From positions 2,108,001 through 2,172,000 of the forward strand of contig OZ247499.1 in assembly GCA_965233625.1 (NCBI GenBank): DNA of 64,000 nucleotides, in the 5' to 3' direction. This DNA is from G965233625 sp965233625 (GTDB lineage: Bacteria > Planctomycetota > Planctomycetia > Pirellulales > Pirellulaceae). Every line of letters begins with the position of its first letter. The first letter of the stretch is position 1. Made by a program: the position numbers and the translations under genes. The notes under the pieces are model-generated. The model was not told where the DNA came from. It was given only the letters and a program-made list of their open reading frames with translations, and ran no database searches. Of this stretch, positions 1-9,373 are shown in pieces.

Positions 1-1202
1 TCCACTTTCTGCGCGTCGATGCCTGGCATGCCGCGGAGCCAGTCTTTGTCTGAATTCTCAGCACGTTCCGCCGAAAGATCCGCGTGGGTAGAAAGCCGTG
101 CCTTTGCCAGTGCGGCGACGCGTGGCAACGGATCGTTTGGACCGGCGCCGTCGTAAGTGGCTCCTTCGGCGATCCACTTCTCCACCAGCGCGATCTGTTC
201 GTTGGTAAATGGTGTGCGGTTCAACGGCATCTGCTGTCCGTCACCCATGCCCTTCAGCTTCATCACCAGCAAACTGGCGGCGGGTTTGCCAGGGGCGAGG
301 ATCGCGCCGGAATCTCCGCCACGCATCAGCCGCGTGAAGTTATCCATGTTCAGACCGCCGCGGACACGTTGTGCGTTGATGTGGCAGCCGGAGCAACTTT
401 CGACCAGCATAGGGGCGATGTCGCGGGCGAAGCTGACGGTTTCTTTACCCGTCGCCTTCATCACAGCAACCGGCTCGCTGGCGGCAGCACCGCCGCCGGC
501 GTTAGGGGCAAGCGTGGCGAGCGACGTTGTTTCGTTACCGCCGTCATATTTCGCCCCTTCGGTGATCCATTTCTTCAGTGTCGTCAGTTCAGCCGCCGAG
601 ACCTTCGCGCCTCCGCGTGGCATGTCTCCGCTTTCAATTACTTCCACCAGACGGCTGCCTTTCGCATCGCCGGCGAAAAAGACTACTGCCCCATCGACAC
701 CGCGTTTGAGTGCGGCGAAATTCGCCATGCTGAAGTCGCCAGCGGCGCGGTTCACATGGCAGCGTCCGCACTTAGAAACCAGCATGGGCGCCACGTCTTT
801 GACAAAACTAACGGCGCCTGCGGGAACTGCCGGCATGGGCGTGGCGCCGGGAGCCGGGGCGGCTTTGACCTCGCCAATATTCAGTTCAGGCAGTTTGAAT
901 CCGTTTTTGACGAAGAAGCTATGCACCTTCTTCAACTGCGCGATGGTTGGCTCTAGCTGTTTGATAATCTCCGCGTCGCCTGTTGCAGTAAGCTCTTCAA
1001 CCTCTTCCTGCGCCGATTTTACAGCGGCAGCCGACTGTGGATAACGTTTCTGGCCAAAGTATCGTCCCGCCGCCTTCAGGTAATTGGCGGCAGCGGTAAT
1101 CTTACGCTGCTGCTCTGGCGTAGGCTCCGCCCGAAGCGTTGAGCAGCAGAAAATGAGCAGAATGCATGCAAATGCGGCAGCGGAAAAAAAGGGACGATTC
1201 AT
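1..1202 (-). CDS. Secreted protein with two cytochrome c-like (planctomycete type) modules, 3' end outside window
   Basis: The reading frame on the minus strand stays open from the ATG at 1202 to the left edge, so the C-terminus is missing and about 400 residues are visible. The start MNRPFFSAAAFACILLIF is a signal peptide ending near LRAEP. A helical stretch rich in Ala, Lys and Glu (about residues 28-95) precedes two similar modules, each with a heme-binding CxxCH: CGRCH (near residue 147) and CSGCH (near 272). Each is followed by a GxLxM/FxxxxRGG-like segment and by a KWIxEGAxYDG sequence, the usual close of planctomycete c-type domains. It is probably an exported di-heme protein. It lies 99 bp downstream of the ASPIC-domain gene on the same strand and may be co-transcribed. 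Redox partner and substrate cannot be read from the sequence. Confidence 0.85.
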   Translation of the reverse strand, partial: MNRPFFSAAAFACILLIFCCSTLRAEPTPEQQRKITAAANYLKAAGRYFGQKRYPQSAAAVKSAQEEVEELTATGDAEIIKQLEPTIAQLKKVHSFFVKNGFKLPELNIGEVKAAPAPGATPMPAVPAGAVSFVKDVAPMLVSKCGRCHVNRAAGDFSMANFAALKRGVDGAVVFFAGDAKGSRLVEVIESGDMPRGGAKVSAAELTTLKKWITEGAKYDGGNETTSLATLAPNAGGGAAASEPVAVMKATGKETVSFARDIAPMLVESCSGCHINAQRVRGGLNMDNFTRLMRGGDSGAILAPGKPAASLLVMKLKGMGDGQQMPLNRTPFTNEQIALVEKWIAEGATYDGAGPNDPLPRVAALAKARLSTHADLSAERAENSDKDWLRGMPGIDAQKV

Positions 1203-1301
1203 AGGAGACTTGCCTGAGAATGCGATGTTTTGTGAGTCCGGGCAGTGCGGCCCTCTACCAGTATAAAGCGATTCTGGCCGCAACTGTACTCATCTTCACG
1301 C

Positions 1302-3008
1302 CTATTTCGGCGTTGTATCAATATGCAGACGCTGATTGACTGGCACATTCCGTCGTTGAATGACCGCGCCGCCGTGGGGCAGTGCTAGTTCCAGATCACA
1401 GTGCTCCAGGTCCGCCAGTCCGAAGTGGCAGACGGCCTCCTGGCCGGAAGAATAACCGTAGCCAACCGCAATTTCGCTACAACCTAACAAACCAGTTGGC
1501 TTGCCCAGTTCGCCCGCTTTGTAGATGCAAACGCGGCAGCCCACGCCCATCGTATTGGTGCCGCTGCCGCCGGCGGTCACCTGCAGCCAGTTGCCGCCCG
1601 GTGTATCGTTTCGCAGCAGCAGCGAGGGAACATCCTGCCACCAGCTACAAACGAAGATATCCAGCTTGCCGTCGCGGTTGAAATCAGCCGTCGGGGCCGG
1701 GGCCGCGTACATGATTTTCTTTTCGGACGTCATCTTTGCGAAAAAGTCGCCGGTCCGTTTAATAGCGCGGTCTTCATTGGTGGGGAAGTCATTCGCGTCG
1801 AGCCCACTGACTTTGAATTGCAACGTTTTGTTTCCAAGGTTGCGATAGATCAGCGGATGCGGCTTGCCGGCTTTGAACTTCACGATGCTGGTGAGAATGT
1901 CGGGCCAGCCATCGTTGTCAAAATCCTGTATTTCTACATGCGGCGCCTTCATTGGCAGCGGAGTGACTCCAGCGATGGTTGTGACGCTACGGAAAACCGG
2001 CGCCGCAACGCCGTTCTTGTTGCCTTGCAACTCGTTTCCCATATTCAGGAAGACCTGCACCGGCTCTGGCTTGAGCCACGGGCGTTCGTAATGATGGCCG
2101 ACGACCAGATCCAGCCTTCCATCGCGATTCAGATCGCCCAGAGCGACGCCAGCGGTTGAATCGTCTCCGCTGGGGAAATCCCAGGCAAACACTTTGCTGT
2201 TCTGTTCGTCATTGTGCGGCGGTGCGAAACGCCCGGCGCCGTCATTGAGCAACAGCCGGTTGCCGCCATCGCGGGCAGCGAGAAACAGATCGGGCCAGCC
2301 ATCGCCGTTCAGATCGCCTGCTGCAACGCCCAAAGCGGGTACGGCGGGAATGCCTGCCGCGGCGGATACATCTTCAAACTTCAGCCCGCCGAGGTTGCGG
2401 AAAAGACGCGTGCGGCGTTTGGACCCGTAATAAACACCTTCGCCCACCAGCAGGTCGATGCGTTTATCGCCGTCGTAATCTAAGAGACATACGCTGCGTC
2501 CGCGGAATGCATCCGGGCAGGCGCCTGAGGCGGAGGAAACGTCCACAAACTTGCCGTCGCCTTTATTCTCCAGCAGTAGATTCCGGCTGGCCGCGTGTCC
2601 GGGTTTGCCGCCGCCAAGATTCGAGAGGTAGAAGTCCAGGTCGCCGTCGCCATCCAGATCCGCGAACACGCTTCCGCTGGCGCGACCGCTAGTATCGGTC
2701 GGCGCGTTCTTCGAAAGCTTGAATCCATCAGCCGTTGACAGAAAGAACCGGTTGGCGGGTGTGCCGGGTTTATGGAACGAGCCTGAAAACAAATCGGGCC
2801 GCCCGTCGCCGTTCACATCGCCCCATGCTGCGGCATGGCCAGCCATACCGGCCGCGGCGGGCAACAGTCCGGCCTCGCGTGCGACATCGGTGAATTGCAA
2901 TTCCTGCTGCTGGGCTTGCAGCGCCGTTGCCATCAGGCCGCAAACAACGGCGGGCAGGATCATCGCTTTGACAACGTGGAGAATGTGTTGGGGCACAGTC
3001 GCTTCCAT
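1302..3008 (-). CDS. Secreted FG-GAP/VCBS repeat protein with C-terminal ASPIC/UnbV domain
   Basis: 568 residues. An N-terminal hydrophobic segment (about residues 14-32) acts as a signal peptide; a start at Met16 would give a more compact one. The body consists of repeated calcium-binding-like DxNxDGxxD units (for example DVNGDGRPD, DLDGDGDLD, DLNGDGWPD, DFNRDGKLD) of an FG-GAP beta propeller. The last about 95 residues, from NWLQVTAGG on, match the ASPIC/UnbV domain that often ends such proteins in planctomycetes. These proteins are exported and are thought to bind ligands or surfaces; no enzymatic residue stands out. The gene lies 43 bp downstream of the DUF1552 gene in the same orientation, which suggests a shared transcript. 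No strong ribosome binding site is visible, so the exact start is uncertain. Confidence 0.85.
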   Translation of the reverse strand: MEATVPQHILHVVKAMILPAVVCGLMATALQAQQQELQFTDVAREAGLLPAAAGMAGHAAAWGDVNGDGRPDLFSGSFHKPGTPANRFFLSTADGFKLSKNAPTDTSGRASGSVFADLDGDGDLDFYLSNLGGGKPGHAASRNLLLENKGDGKFVDVSSASGACPDAFRGRSVCLLDYDGDKRIDLLVGEGVYYGSKRRTRLFRNLGGLKFEDVSAAAGIPAVPALGVAAGDLNGDGWPDLFLAARDGGNRLLLNDGAGRFAPPHNDEQNSKVFAWDFPSGDDSTAGVALGDLNRDGRLDLVVGHHYERPWLKPEPVQVFLNMGNELQGNKNGVAAPVFRSVTTIAGVTPLPMKAPHVEIQDFDNDGWPDILTSIVKFKAGKPHPLIYRNLGNKTLQFKVSGLDANDFPTNEDRAIKRTGDFFAKMTSEKKIMYAAPAPTADFNRDGKLDIFVCSWWQDVPSLLLRNDTPGGNWLQVTAGGSGTNTMGVGCRVCIYKAGELGKPTGLLGCSEIAVGYGYSSGQEAVCHFGLADLEHCDLELALPHGGAVIQRRNVPVNQRLHIDTTPK

Positions 3009-3051
3009 TTCTAAGAACCATCTGAATGAACCGGCTGACGTGTGCGGCGCG

Positions 3052-4401
3052 CTACGACAGTCCGTTAAGCGTGCCAGTCGCGTCCTGGAACGTATCCTGC
3101 TCGACGCCCATCTTCTGTGCGACCGTCAGTAGGACGTTCGACAAAGGTGGATGATCGTTGGCGTCGTGGGCGATGTGTTGTCCGTGCTTCATTCCCCAGG
3201 CGCCGCCGCCTGCAACCAGCAGGGGCAGGTTTTTGGGTGAATGGTCGCCGCGTTCGCCGCTGTTCATTCCGGAACCGTAGACCACCATGGTGTGGTCAAG
3301 CATCGTCCGGCCGACTTCAGTGGTTTGCTTGAGGAACGTCATGAAGCGTCCCAGGCGTTCAAGAAAACCGCGGTCGATCACGCCAAGTTTGTTGAGCATC
3401 CCTTTGTCGCCGCCGTGGTGCGAAAGCTCGTGGTGGTTCTCGCCGCCTGGGCCGTAGCCGCCTGCTTCGCGCGACCATTCGAAAGTGATGACGCGCGTGG
3501 TATCCGTCGCAAACGCCAGGTAAGAAATCTCCAGCATCACGTCCAGCCACATGGTGCGGTCGTGGGCATTGCCGGGCTGGCTGTTGAGTTGCAGGTTTTT
3601 GCTGTCCACTTCGGGCTTGGGAACATCCACCCATTCAACCTGGCGTTGCACCCGCCGCTCGGTTTCGCGGACGGATGCCAGATACTGCGAGAGCTTCTCT
3701 TTATCGGCGGCCCCCAGTTTCTGGGCGAGCCGTTGTGCGTCGGCAGCGACTTCGTCGAGAATGCTGCGTTTCTCTGCATAGCGGCGGAGGGCTGCCGCGC
3801 GGGAAGCATCGTTTTCGGGCACAAAGAGCCGTTCAAACAGACGCTTCGGGCTGTTTTCTGCGGGCAGTGGTGTGCCGTTGCGGTCAAACGATAACGTGTG
3901 ACTGTGCAACGCACTGCCGGTGCCAGAACCATCGGAAAGCTGCAACGAAGGAAACCGTGTGTGGCGGCCAGTTTTTTCGGCGATGACCTGATCGATGGAA
4001 ATGGTGTTTGAATAATCTTTGCCGGGCACCGCACGCAGGTCGGCGCCAGTCAGCCACGTATCGGCGCCGCTGTGCCCGCCGGTTGCGTGCGGATGACCTA
4101 GCCCGGTAATCACGCTGAAATCTGACCGGTGCGGTTGCAACACTTCCAGTGTGGGCGAAGCCTGGTAGCCGGCGCCGGAGCCTTTGGGCATCCACTGCAG
4201 GATGTTCACGCCATTGGGAACGTAGCAGAAGATCGCCCGCGGAACGGGTTTCACTTGCGATTGTTGCAGCGGCTTATATTTCGATGGCGCCGCCAGCAGC
4301 CTCCGCGGCATCATGGCTTCTAGCATCGGCAAAGCGATCGCAGCGCCACAACCGCGCAGAACCGCCCGGCGTGACAATGGAGATTGTAGGAAAGAAGGCA
4401 T
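3052..4401 (-). CDS. DUF1552 protein with Tat-type signal
   Basis: 449 residues. The N-terminus carries a twin-arginine-like export signal (SRRAVLRG followed by a hydrophobic stretch ending near LLAAP). The rest matches DUF1552, a planctomycete/verrucomicrobial family of unknown function that resembles the DUF1501/sulfatase-like group: IFCYVPNGVN near the N-terminus, a central helical part with VRETERRVQRQ, and the closing segment MVVYGSGMNSGERGDHSP before LPLLVAGGG. An AGGAG lies about 10 bases before the ATG. It is 66 bp downstream of a DUF1592-family gene; the two families are commonly adjacent, and the same pairing recurs at 7246-10720 on the other strand. A role with the cytochrome-like partner at the cell surface or periplasm is inferred from this pairing only. 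Confidence 0.9.
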   Translation of the reverse strand: MPSFLQSPLSRRAVLRGCGAAIALPMLEAMMPRRLLAAPSKYKPLQQSQVKPVPRAIFCYVPNGVNILQWMPKGSGAGYQASPTLEVLQPHRSDFSVITGLGHPHATGGHSGADTWLTGADLRAVPGKDYSNTISIDQVIAEKTGRHTRFPSLQLSDGSGTGSALHSHTLSFDRNGTPLPAENSPKRLFERLFVPENDASRAAALRRYAEKRSILDEVAADAQRLAQKLGAADKEKLSQYLASVRETERRVQRQVEWVDVPKPEVDSKNLQLNSQPGNAHDRTMWLDVMLEISYLAFATDTTRVITFEWSREAGGYGPGGENHHELSHHGGDKGMLNKLGVIDRGFLERLGRFMTFLKQTTEVGRTMLDHTMVVYGSGMNSGERGDHSPKNLPLLVAGGGAWGMKHGQHIAHDANDHPPLSNVLLTVAQKMGVEQDTFQDATGTLNGLS

Positions 4402-4467
4402 CGGGGGCTATCTCCTGCGTGACAATTCTATGTCATTATGCAACAGCATCTTGAATGCTGTTGAGGT

Positions 4468-7002
4468 TTATCTCTTGGTGAACTGAGGGGAAGTCACAAT
4501 CGCTTCGAGAAGCGAACGCAATGTGTATTTGTTCTTTTTCATCGCGTCAACGTGCTGGCGGATGGCTGGCCGGTCCGAAAATCCGAGTTCCCGTCCCAAA
4601 GCGTAGGTGGACATCTGCGAAGCTAGACTTTGCAGGAACAGGTCTTCGTTTTTCAGCAGTTGCTGCTGCAAACCTTCCACGCCGTTGAATTCGCTGCCAT
4701 CGGGCATCTTGGCGCTGGCGTCGATCAAGGGATCGTTGCTGCCTATCCGCCCGTTATAGCCGTGGCCTTCACGGTCGCGCCATTGTCCGCAGGCGTTGAA
4801 ATTTTCTAGTGCGAAGCCCAGCGGGTCAATCTTGTTGTGGCAGCGTGCACACGACGCATTCTGCCGGTGAATCTCAAGCCGCTCACGCACGGTCGCTTTG
4901 TTTATGCCGGGCACCTTGCCGGGGATTTCACCGACGTTGGCAACCGGCAGGCCAGGGTCCGTGCCAAGCAGCGTTTTCATCACCCACACGCCGCGCGTCA
5001 CGGGCGATGTGCGTGTACCATTGGATGTGATGCAGTGAATGGACGCCTGCGTCACTACACCGCCACGGTGCGAACCCGCGGGCGCTGTCACACGGCGGAA
5101 CTCGTCGCCACGGACGCCGTCGATACCGTAGAAGCGGGCCATCCGCTCGTTAAGCGTCAGGAAATCACTTTTGATAAGCTGCCGGGCGTCGAGATTGTTG
5201 TGCAGTATTTCGGCGAAGAAGGCTTCGGTTTCTTTGACCATCGATACTTCCAGATGACGGTCGTAGGCGGGGTACAGCGTCTCAACGGGCGGATTGGCGC
5301 CCACCTTCCGCAAGCCAAGCCATTGCCCGGCGAAATTCTTCACAAATGCCTCGCTCTTCTCATCCGCCAGCATCCGCGTGACCTGCGCCTTCAAAACATC
5401 CGGGTCGCGAAGTTTCCCGTTAAGGGCAACTTTCAACAGCGGTAAATCGGGCATCGACGACCAGAGGAAGTACGAGAGCCGCGAAGCAAGTTCAAAGTCG
5501 TTCAGCTCCCGCGAAGCCTGTTCGCCCGCGGCCGGTTCCACCAGATACAGAAAATGCGGCGATGATAGAATCGCAGCCAAAGGCGGCTTGATCGCTTCCA
5601 CAAACGAAGGCTTCTGGGGCCTGAGCTTTTCGTACAACGCAATCTTGGCGTCAGCTTCGCCGGGTTGTAGCGGGCGGCGGTACGCGCGGGCCATAAACCG
5701 CTTAATCACCTGGGCGGCATAAGCTTTTTCGTCTGTGTCTTTCTTAGGCGATTCAAACAGGATGTTTGTGTGCGTCTGCGGCGGCCACTGCGGATAGATG
5801 GGACCTTCGAGTTCGATCCAGTCGATCAACAATTCCGGCCGTGCGAACTCCCGCCGCCCTTGCATCCAGAAGTTTTCCAGCACTTTGGGCACGCTGTACG
5901 CGTTGGCGATTTTGACGCCGGCTTTGTCTTTGGTGAAATACGCACGTACTTCGTAAGTCTGCGGCTTGTCCAGCGGCGCCGCGACATCGAACTCGGTAAT
6001 GTCGATGGGCGTGCCGCCGAGATTGATGCCCAGCTTCAACCGCGGCGGGCCGTAGTTGTACATCGGTTCGGTCTTGAAGTGTTTGAGATCGCGCTGCAGT
6101 TGCTCATCGGACCAGCGAGCGCCGGCAGGATTTTTCGCAACCGCATCGTCGCGGCGTTTCTTGAGCATGACGGCAGCGGATTCAACAAGTTCCTGACGCG
6201 ACGGAATGTGACTGGCCGCGCGGATGCGGATGATGTATTCGCCCTCGTGCGGCACACGGAAGTCACGGAAGCCTACCCCCGTGTTCCAGGCGCTGTGATG
6301 GATACGGGTGAACGCGCCTTCCACCTTGCTCTCGCCGTGATTCACCAGCACATTGTTGTCGCCACGACGGACGCGGTAGCGGTCGGTTCCCTTGTTGTTT
6401 TCCTCCGGATCAAACCGCCACTTGATCGCGGACGGTTGCTCCCCTTCGACCAGGGCGTGATCCAGAATTTCGCGGGCGGCTTTGTAGTACAGCTCTAGCT
6501 GCAGTGGAGACATCGTCAGCGCGGCAGCGATATTGTCGAAGCCGCCCGCAGGAGGATCTTCCGGGAAGGCGCCTGCCGGGTTGTTATCGACGCCAATCAG
6601 ATCGCGGATGGTGTTGTTGTACTCAGCCCGGTTCATGCGCCGCAGAACCACGGTGGTCGACCGTTTGGCGATTTCCGCGGCGGCAAGCGATGTTTCCAGC
6701 CAGCGGGCAAAGTCAGCTGCTTCGCCGGTCTTGGGCTGACGCTCGTCTTCGGGCGGCATTTCGTGCCCGTTGATGGCGTTCAGAACTTCGCCCCATTTGC
6801 TGGCCACCAATGGATCGGCGAATTTGGTGGAAAGCGTGTCCAGCCGTAGTTCGCCCTCCTGCTCAACTGCGCCATGGCATTTGACACAGTATGACGTTAA
6901 GAACGGCTTGAAGTTGTATTCTTCCGCCTGTGTGTTAACGCCGTGGGTCAGCACGAACAGGGCGGCGAGAAGAACGGGTTGGGCGAAATGAAAGCAGCGC
7001 AT
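4468..7002 (-). CDS. Multidomain planctomycete cytochrome c protein (DUF1587-DUF1595-DUF1592-DUF1588-DUF1585)
   Basis: About 844 residues from the ATG at 7002; a TTG at 7023 would add seven. MRCFHFAQPVLLAALFVLTH is a signal peptide. Domains in order: a class I-like cytochrome module with YCVKCHG near residue 40; DUF1587 with MNRAEYNNTIRDLIGVD; a beta-rich central part (HEGEYIIRIRAASH) resembling a carbohydrate-binding fold; DUF1595 (FMARAYRRPLQPGE); DUF1592 (LASRLSYFLWSSMPD); DUF1588 with a second heme motif CARCHNKIDPLGFALENF; and DUF1585 near the C-terminus (YALGRELGFSDR). The architecture is complete for the large members of this family. It heads the minus-strand group 7002 to 1302 and faces a shorter paralogue at 7246 across a 243-bp divergent region. 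Its reaction is unknown; heme binding is predicted from the two CxxCH motifs. Confidence 0.9.
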   Translation of the reverse strand: MRCFHFAQPVLLAALFVLTHGVNTQAEEYNFKPFLTSYCVKCHGAVEQEGELRLDTLSTKFADPLVASKWGEVLNAINGHEMPPEDERQPKTGEAADFARWLETSLAAAEIAKRSTTVVLRRMNRAEYNNTIRDLIGVDNNPAGAFPEDPPAGGFDNIAAALTMSPLQLELYYKAAREILDHALVEGEQPSAIKWRFDPEENNKGTDRYRVRRGDNNVLVNHGESKVEGAFTRIHHSAWNTGVGFRDFRVPHEGEYIIRIRAASHIPSRQELVESAAVMLKKRRDDAVAKNPAGARWSDEQLQRDLKHFKTEPMYNYGPPRLKLGINLGGTPIDITEFDVAAPLDKPQTYEVRAYFTKDKAGVKIANAYSVPKVLENFWMQGRREFARPELLIDWIELEGPIYPQWPPQTHTNILFESPKKDTDEKAYAAQVIKRFMARAYRRPLQPGEADAKIALYEKLRPQKPSFVEAIKPPLAAILSSPHFLYLVEPAAGEQASRELNDFELASRLSYFLWSSMPDLPLLKVALNGKLRDPDVLKAQVTRMLADEKSEAFVKNFAGQWLGLRKVGANPPVETLYPAYDRHLEVSMVKETEAFFAEILHNNLDARQLIKSDFLTLNERMARFYGIDGVRGDEFRRVTAPAGSHRGGVVTQASIHCITSNGTRTSPVTRGVWVMKTLLGTDPGLPVANVGEIPGKVPGINKATVRERLEIHRQNASCARCHNKIDPLGFALENFNACGQWRDREGHGYNGRIGSNDPLIDASAKMPDGSEFNGVEGLQQQLLKNEDLFLQSLASQMSTYALGRELGFSDRPAIRQHVDAMKKNKYTLRSLLEAIVTSPQFTKR

Positions 7003-7245
7003 ATCGGTGGTGAGTAAATTCAATGGTTGAAGCAGTGGATGTCGCGGCGGGTTGGTGTGGATGTTCCACCTGGCGAGTATGTATGGCTGTGGACCTGCCG
7101 AATGTTACCCGCTTCTTCCTGTAATATAACGTGTTAGGGCCGCTGCACGTAACAAATCGGCGAACGCGGTGGATGGCGATTGACGTGCGCGACCCTGCAT
7201 TACAGAATCTTAATATCCACCAACCGCATTTAACGGTAGCATTGC
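7003..7245. promoter_or_regulatory. Divergent intergenic region between two DUF1592-family genes
   Basis: The 243 bp between the ATG at 7002 (minus) and the GTG at 7246 (plus) must hold both promoters. I found no clear -35/-10 pair or palindrome. The position suggests that the two paralogous gene pairs may be co-regulated. Confidence 0.4.
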
Positions 7246-9369
7246 GTGAATACTCAACGCCACAATTTGCCACAACCGTCCCGCCTAACCTTCCTCTCCC
7301 GCCCACAGTTTCTGCTTCCGCTTCTGGCCTTTATTGCGTTGCTTTTTGTCAGCACGGCGCGGCTAAATGCTGCGGAAGGGTTTGTGTTGCAGACCTTGCA
7401 TCAGCATTGCGGAAAATGTCATGGCAAGGCAGAGGATGTTGAAGCGGACGTGGATCTGATGCAGTTCCGTGAGCAAGGCGCCTTGCTTGCCAAGCCCGAT
7501 CTGCTGCACGATATTCTCGAAGCTGTCGACACCGCTTACATGCCGCCTGAAGATGAACCCGAGTTGCCCGCGGCGACACGTACGCGACTGGTGAAAGAAC
7601 TGAAATCTCTGGTCCAGCAGGCAACCAGTAGCAAAACCAGCCGCCCACCGGGCCTGCGGCGGATGAACCGTTTTCAGTACAACAACGCGGTGCAGGACCT
7701 TTTTCAATTAAGGGTCGAGGTTTTCTCGCTGCCTGAACGCATGATGCGCGAGCATCGCGGTTACTTTCAGCCCGCATCGGGCAAGATGCCGCCGCAGGTA
7801 ACGGTTGGCAGCCGTCCGCTGGGCAAGTCGCAGCTGATTGAACCGCGTCTAGCGGGCGTCGCGGCGTTCCCGCAGGATCTACGCGCTGAACATGGCTTCG
7901 ATAACCGCGACGATCATCTTTCGCTTTCCCCCTTGCTGCTGGAAGCGTTTCTGACGCTGGGGCAATCGGTTGTTAACAGCCCCGACTTCAATCCACGGAC
8001 ATGCGGCGTCTGGCCACAACTTTTCGCGACGCCAAGTAGCGGCGAAGATGCTGGCGCCGAAATCCGCAAGCGATTGGCAACGCTGCTTCGCAGAGCGTTC
8101 CGGCAGAACGTCGGCCAGCAGACCGTTGACCGGTACGCAGCGTTTGTGGAAGCGGAAATTAAAGGCGGACAGAATTTCACCGATGCAATGAAAGCCGCCG
8201 CGGCCGCGGTGATTGCCTCGCCCCGCTTCTTTTATCTGTACGAACAACTGTCGCCGGGTGAGCAGCAGGAAACGGCAGCCAGCAGCGACTTTAACCTGGC
8301 ATCGCGTCTTTCGTTCTTCCTGTGGGGGAGTCTGCCCGACGAAGAACTGCTGCGGCTTGCAGCCGGGGGAACACTCCAGCAGCCAGAAGTGCTTACCGCC
8401 CAGGTGAACCGGATGCTGCGTGACCGGCGGCTGAAACGTTTCTGCGATAGTTTCCCGGCACAATGGCTGCAGCTGGAACGGATCGTTTCGTCCACGCCCG
8501 ACGACAAACGCTTTCCGCAGTTTTACTTTTTGAAGTACCGGGCCAGCATGCACATGATGCTTGAGCCACTACTGCTGTTCGAGAGTGTGCTGATCGAAAA
8601 CGACTCGGTCCTGCAATTGCTGGACTCAAACTACAGTTACCGCAGCGAGCTGCTTGAAGAATGGTACAAAAGCGGCCGGCGAGGTCGGCCCGGTTCGCCC
8701 GTGACGGTACAGTTCAAACGCGTGCCTATTAACAACCGGCGTGAAGGAGGCGTGATTACGACGGCTGCCACCATGACCATGCTATCCGGCCCGGATCGCA
8801 CGCAGCCGATTACACGTGGCGCCTGGGTGGCGAATGTCATCCTGCACGATCCGCCCGAACCTCCACCCGCCGACGTGCCGCCCCTGGCGGAGAAGCCACC
8901 CGCTGAGGAGCGTGATTTGACGCTTCGCGAACGACTGGCCGCACATCGCAAACGCGCTTCGTGCAAGGGATGCCATCAGAAGATCGATCCGCTAGGCTTT
9001 GCTTTGGAGAACTACAACGCGGCTGGCATCTGGCGCGAGAAATACGGCAACGGCCGCGACGTAGACGCCAGTGGCGTGCTGTTCGGCAAGCATCCGTTCA
9101 AGGATGTGGTTGAATTCAAGGACGCGTTGCTGGCTGAAAAACAGCGGTTTCTGCGTGCCTTTGCCTCGCACCTGCTGTCATTCGCTCTGGGACGGGAGAT
9201 CGACGTACAGGACACCGCCGCCATCGACCAGATCACACAGAACACGGCCAGCAACGGCTACAAGATTCACACGCTGATCCAGCAGATTGCCTTAAGCGAA
9301 CCGTTTCGCCGCCCGGACGCCGCTGCAACCACGGCAAGCATGCCCAAGCCAAGTACCCGCAAGGAATAG
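7246..9369 (+). CDS. Planctomycete cytochrome c protein, compact form (DUF1587-DUF1592-DUF1588-DUF1585)
   Basis: 707 residues from a GTG start chosen because the following sequence contains a good signal peptide (FLLPLLAFIALLFVSTARLNA). The first heme motif HCGKCHG is near residue 55, followed by MPPEDEPELP, the DUF1587 signature MNRFQYNNAVQDLF, a DUF1592 region (LASRLSFFLWGSLPDEELL), a DUF1588 region with a second heme motif SCKGCHQKIDPLGFALENYN near residue 571, and a DUF1585 tail (LLSFALGREIDVQD). Compared with the divergent 844-residue paralogue it lacks the beta-rich insert between DUF1587 and DUF1592. The stop is 4 bp from the start of the downstream DUF1552 gene, so the two are surely one transcript. 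Function unknown; export and heme binding are predicted. Confidence 0.9.
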   Translation: MNTQRHNLPQPSRLTFLSRPQFLLPLLAFIALLFVSTARLNAAEGFVLQTLHQHCGKCHGKAEDVEADVDLMQFREQGALLAKPDLLHDILEAVDTAYMPPEDEPELPAATRTRLVKELKSLVQQATSSKTSRPPGLRRMNRFQYNNAVQDLFQLRVEVFSLPERMMREHRGYFQPASGKMPPQVTVGSRPLGKSQLIEPRLAGVAAFPQDLRAEHGFDNRDDHLSLSPLLLEAFLTLGQSVVNSPDFNPRTCGVWPQLFATPSSGEDAGAEIRKRLATLLRRAFRQNVGQQTVDRYAAFVEAEIKGGQNFTDAMKAAAAAVIASPRFFYLYEQLSPGEQQETAASSDFNLASRLSFFLWGSLPDEELLRLAAGGTLQQPEVLTAQVNRMLRDRRLKRFCDSFPAQWLQLERIVSSTPDDKRFPQFYFLKYRASMHMMLEPLLLFESVLIENDSVLQLLDSNYSYRSELLEEWYKSGRRGRPGSPVTVQFKRVPINNRREGGVITTAATMTMLSGPDRTQPITRGAWVANVILHDPPEPPPADVPPLAEKPPAEERDLTLRERLAAHRKRASCKGCHQKIDPLGFALENYNAAGIWREKYGNGRDVDASGVLFGKHPFKDVVEFKDALLAEKQRFLRAFASHLLSFALGREIDVQDTAAIDQITQNTASNGYKIHTLIQQIALSEPFRRPDAAATTASMPKPSTRKE

Positions 9370-9373
9370 GGAT

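Noticed and set aside
84..1044. Two long plus-strand open frames at the left edge
   Set aside because: They are antisense to the minus-strand di-heme gene, whose product has a signal peptide and heme motifs; the plus-strand products are Ala/Arg/His-rich without domains.
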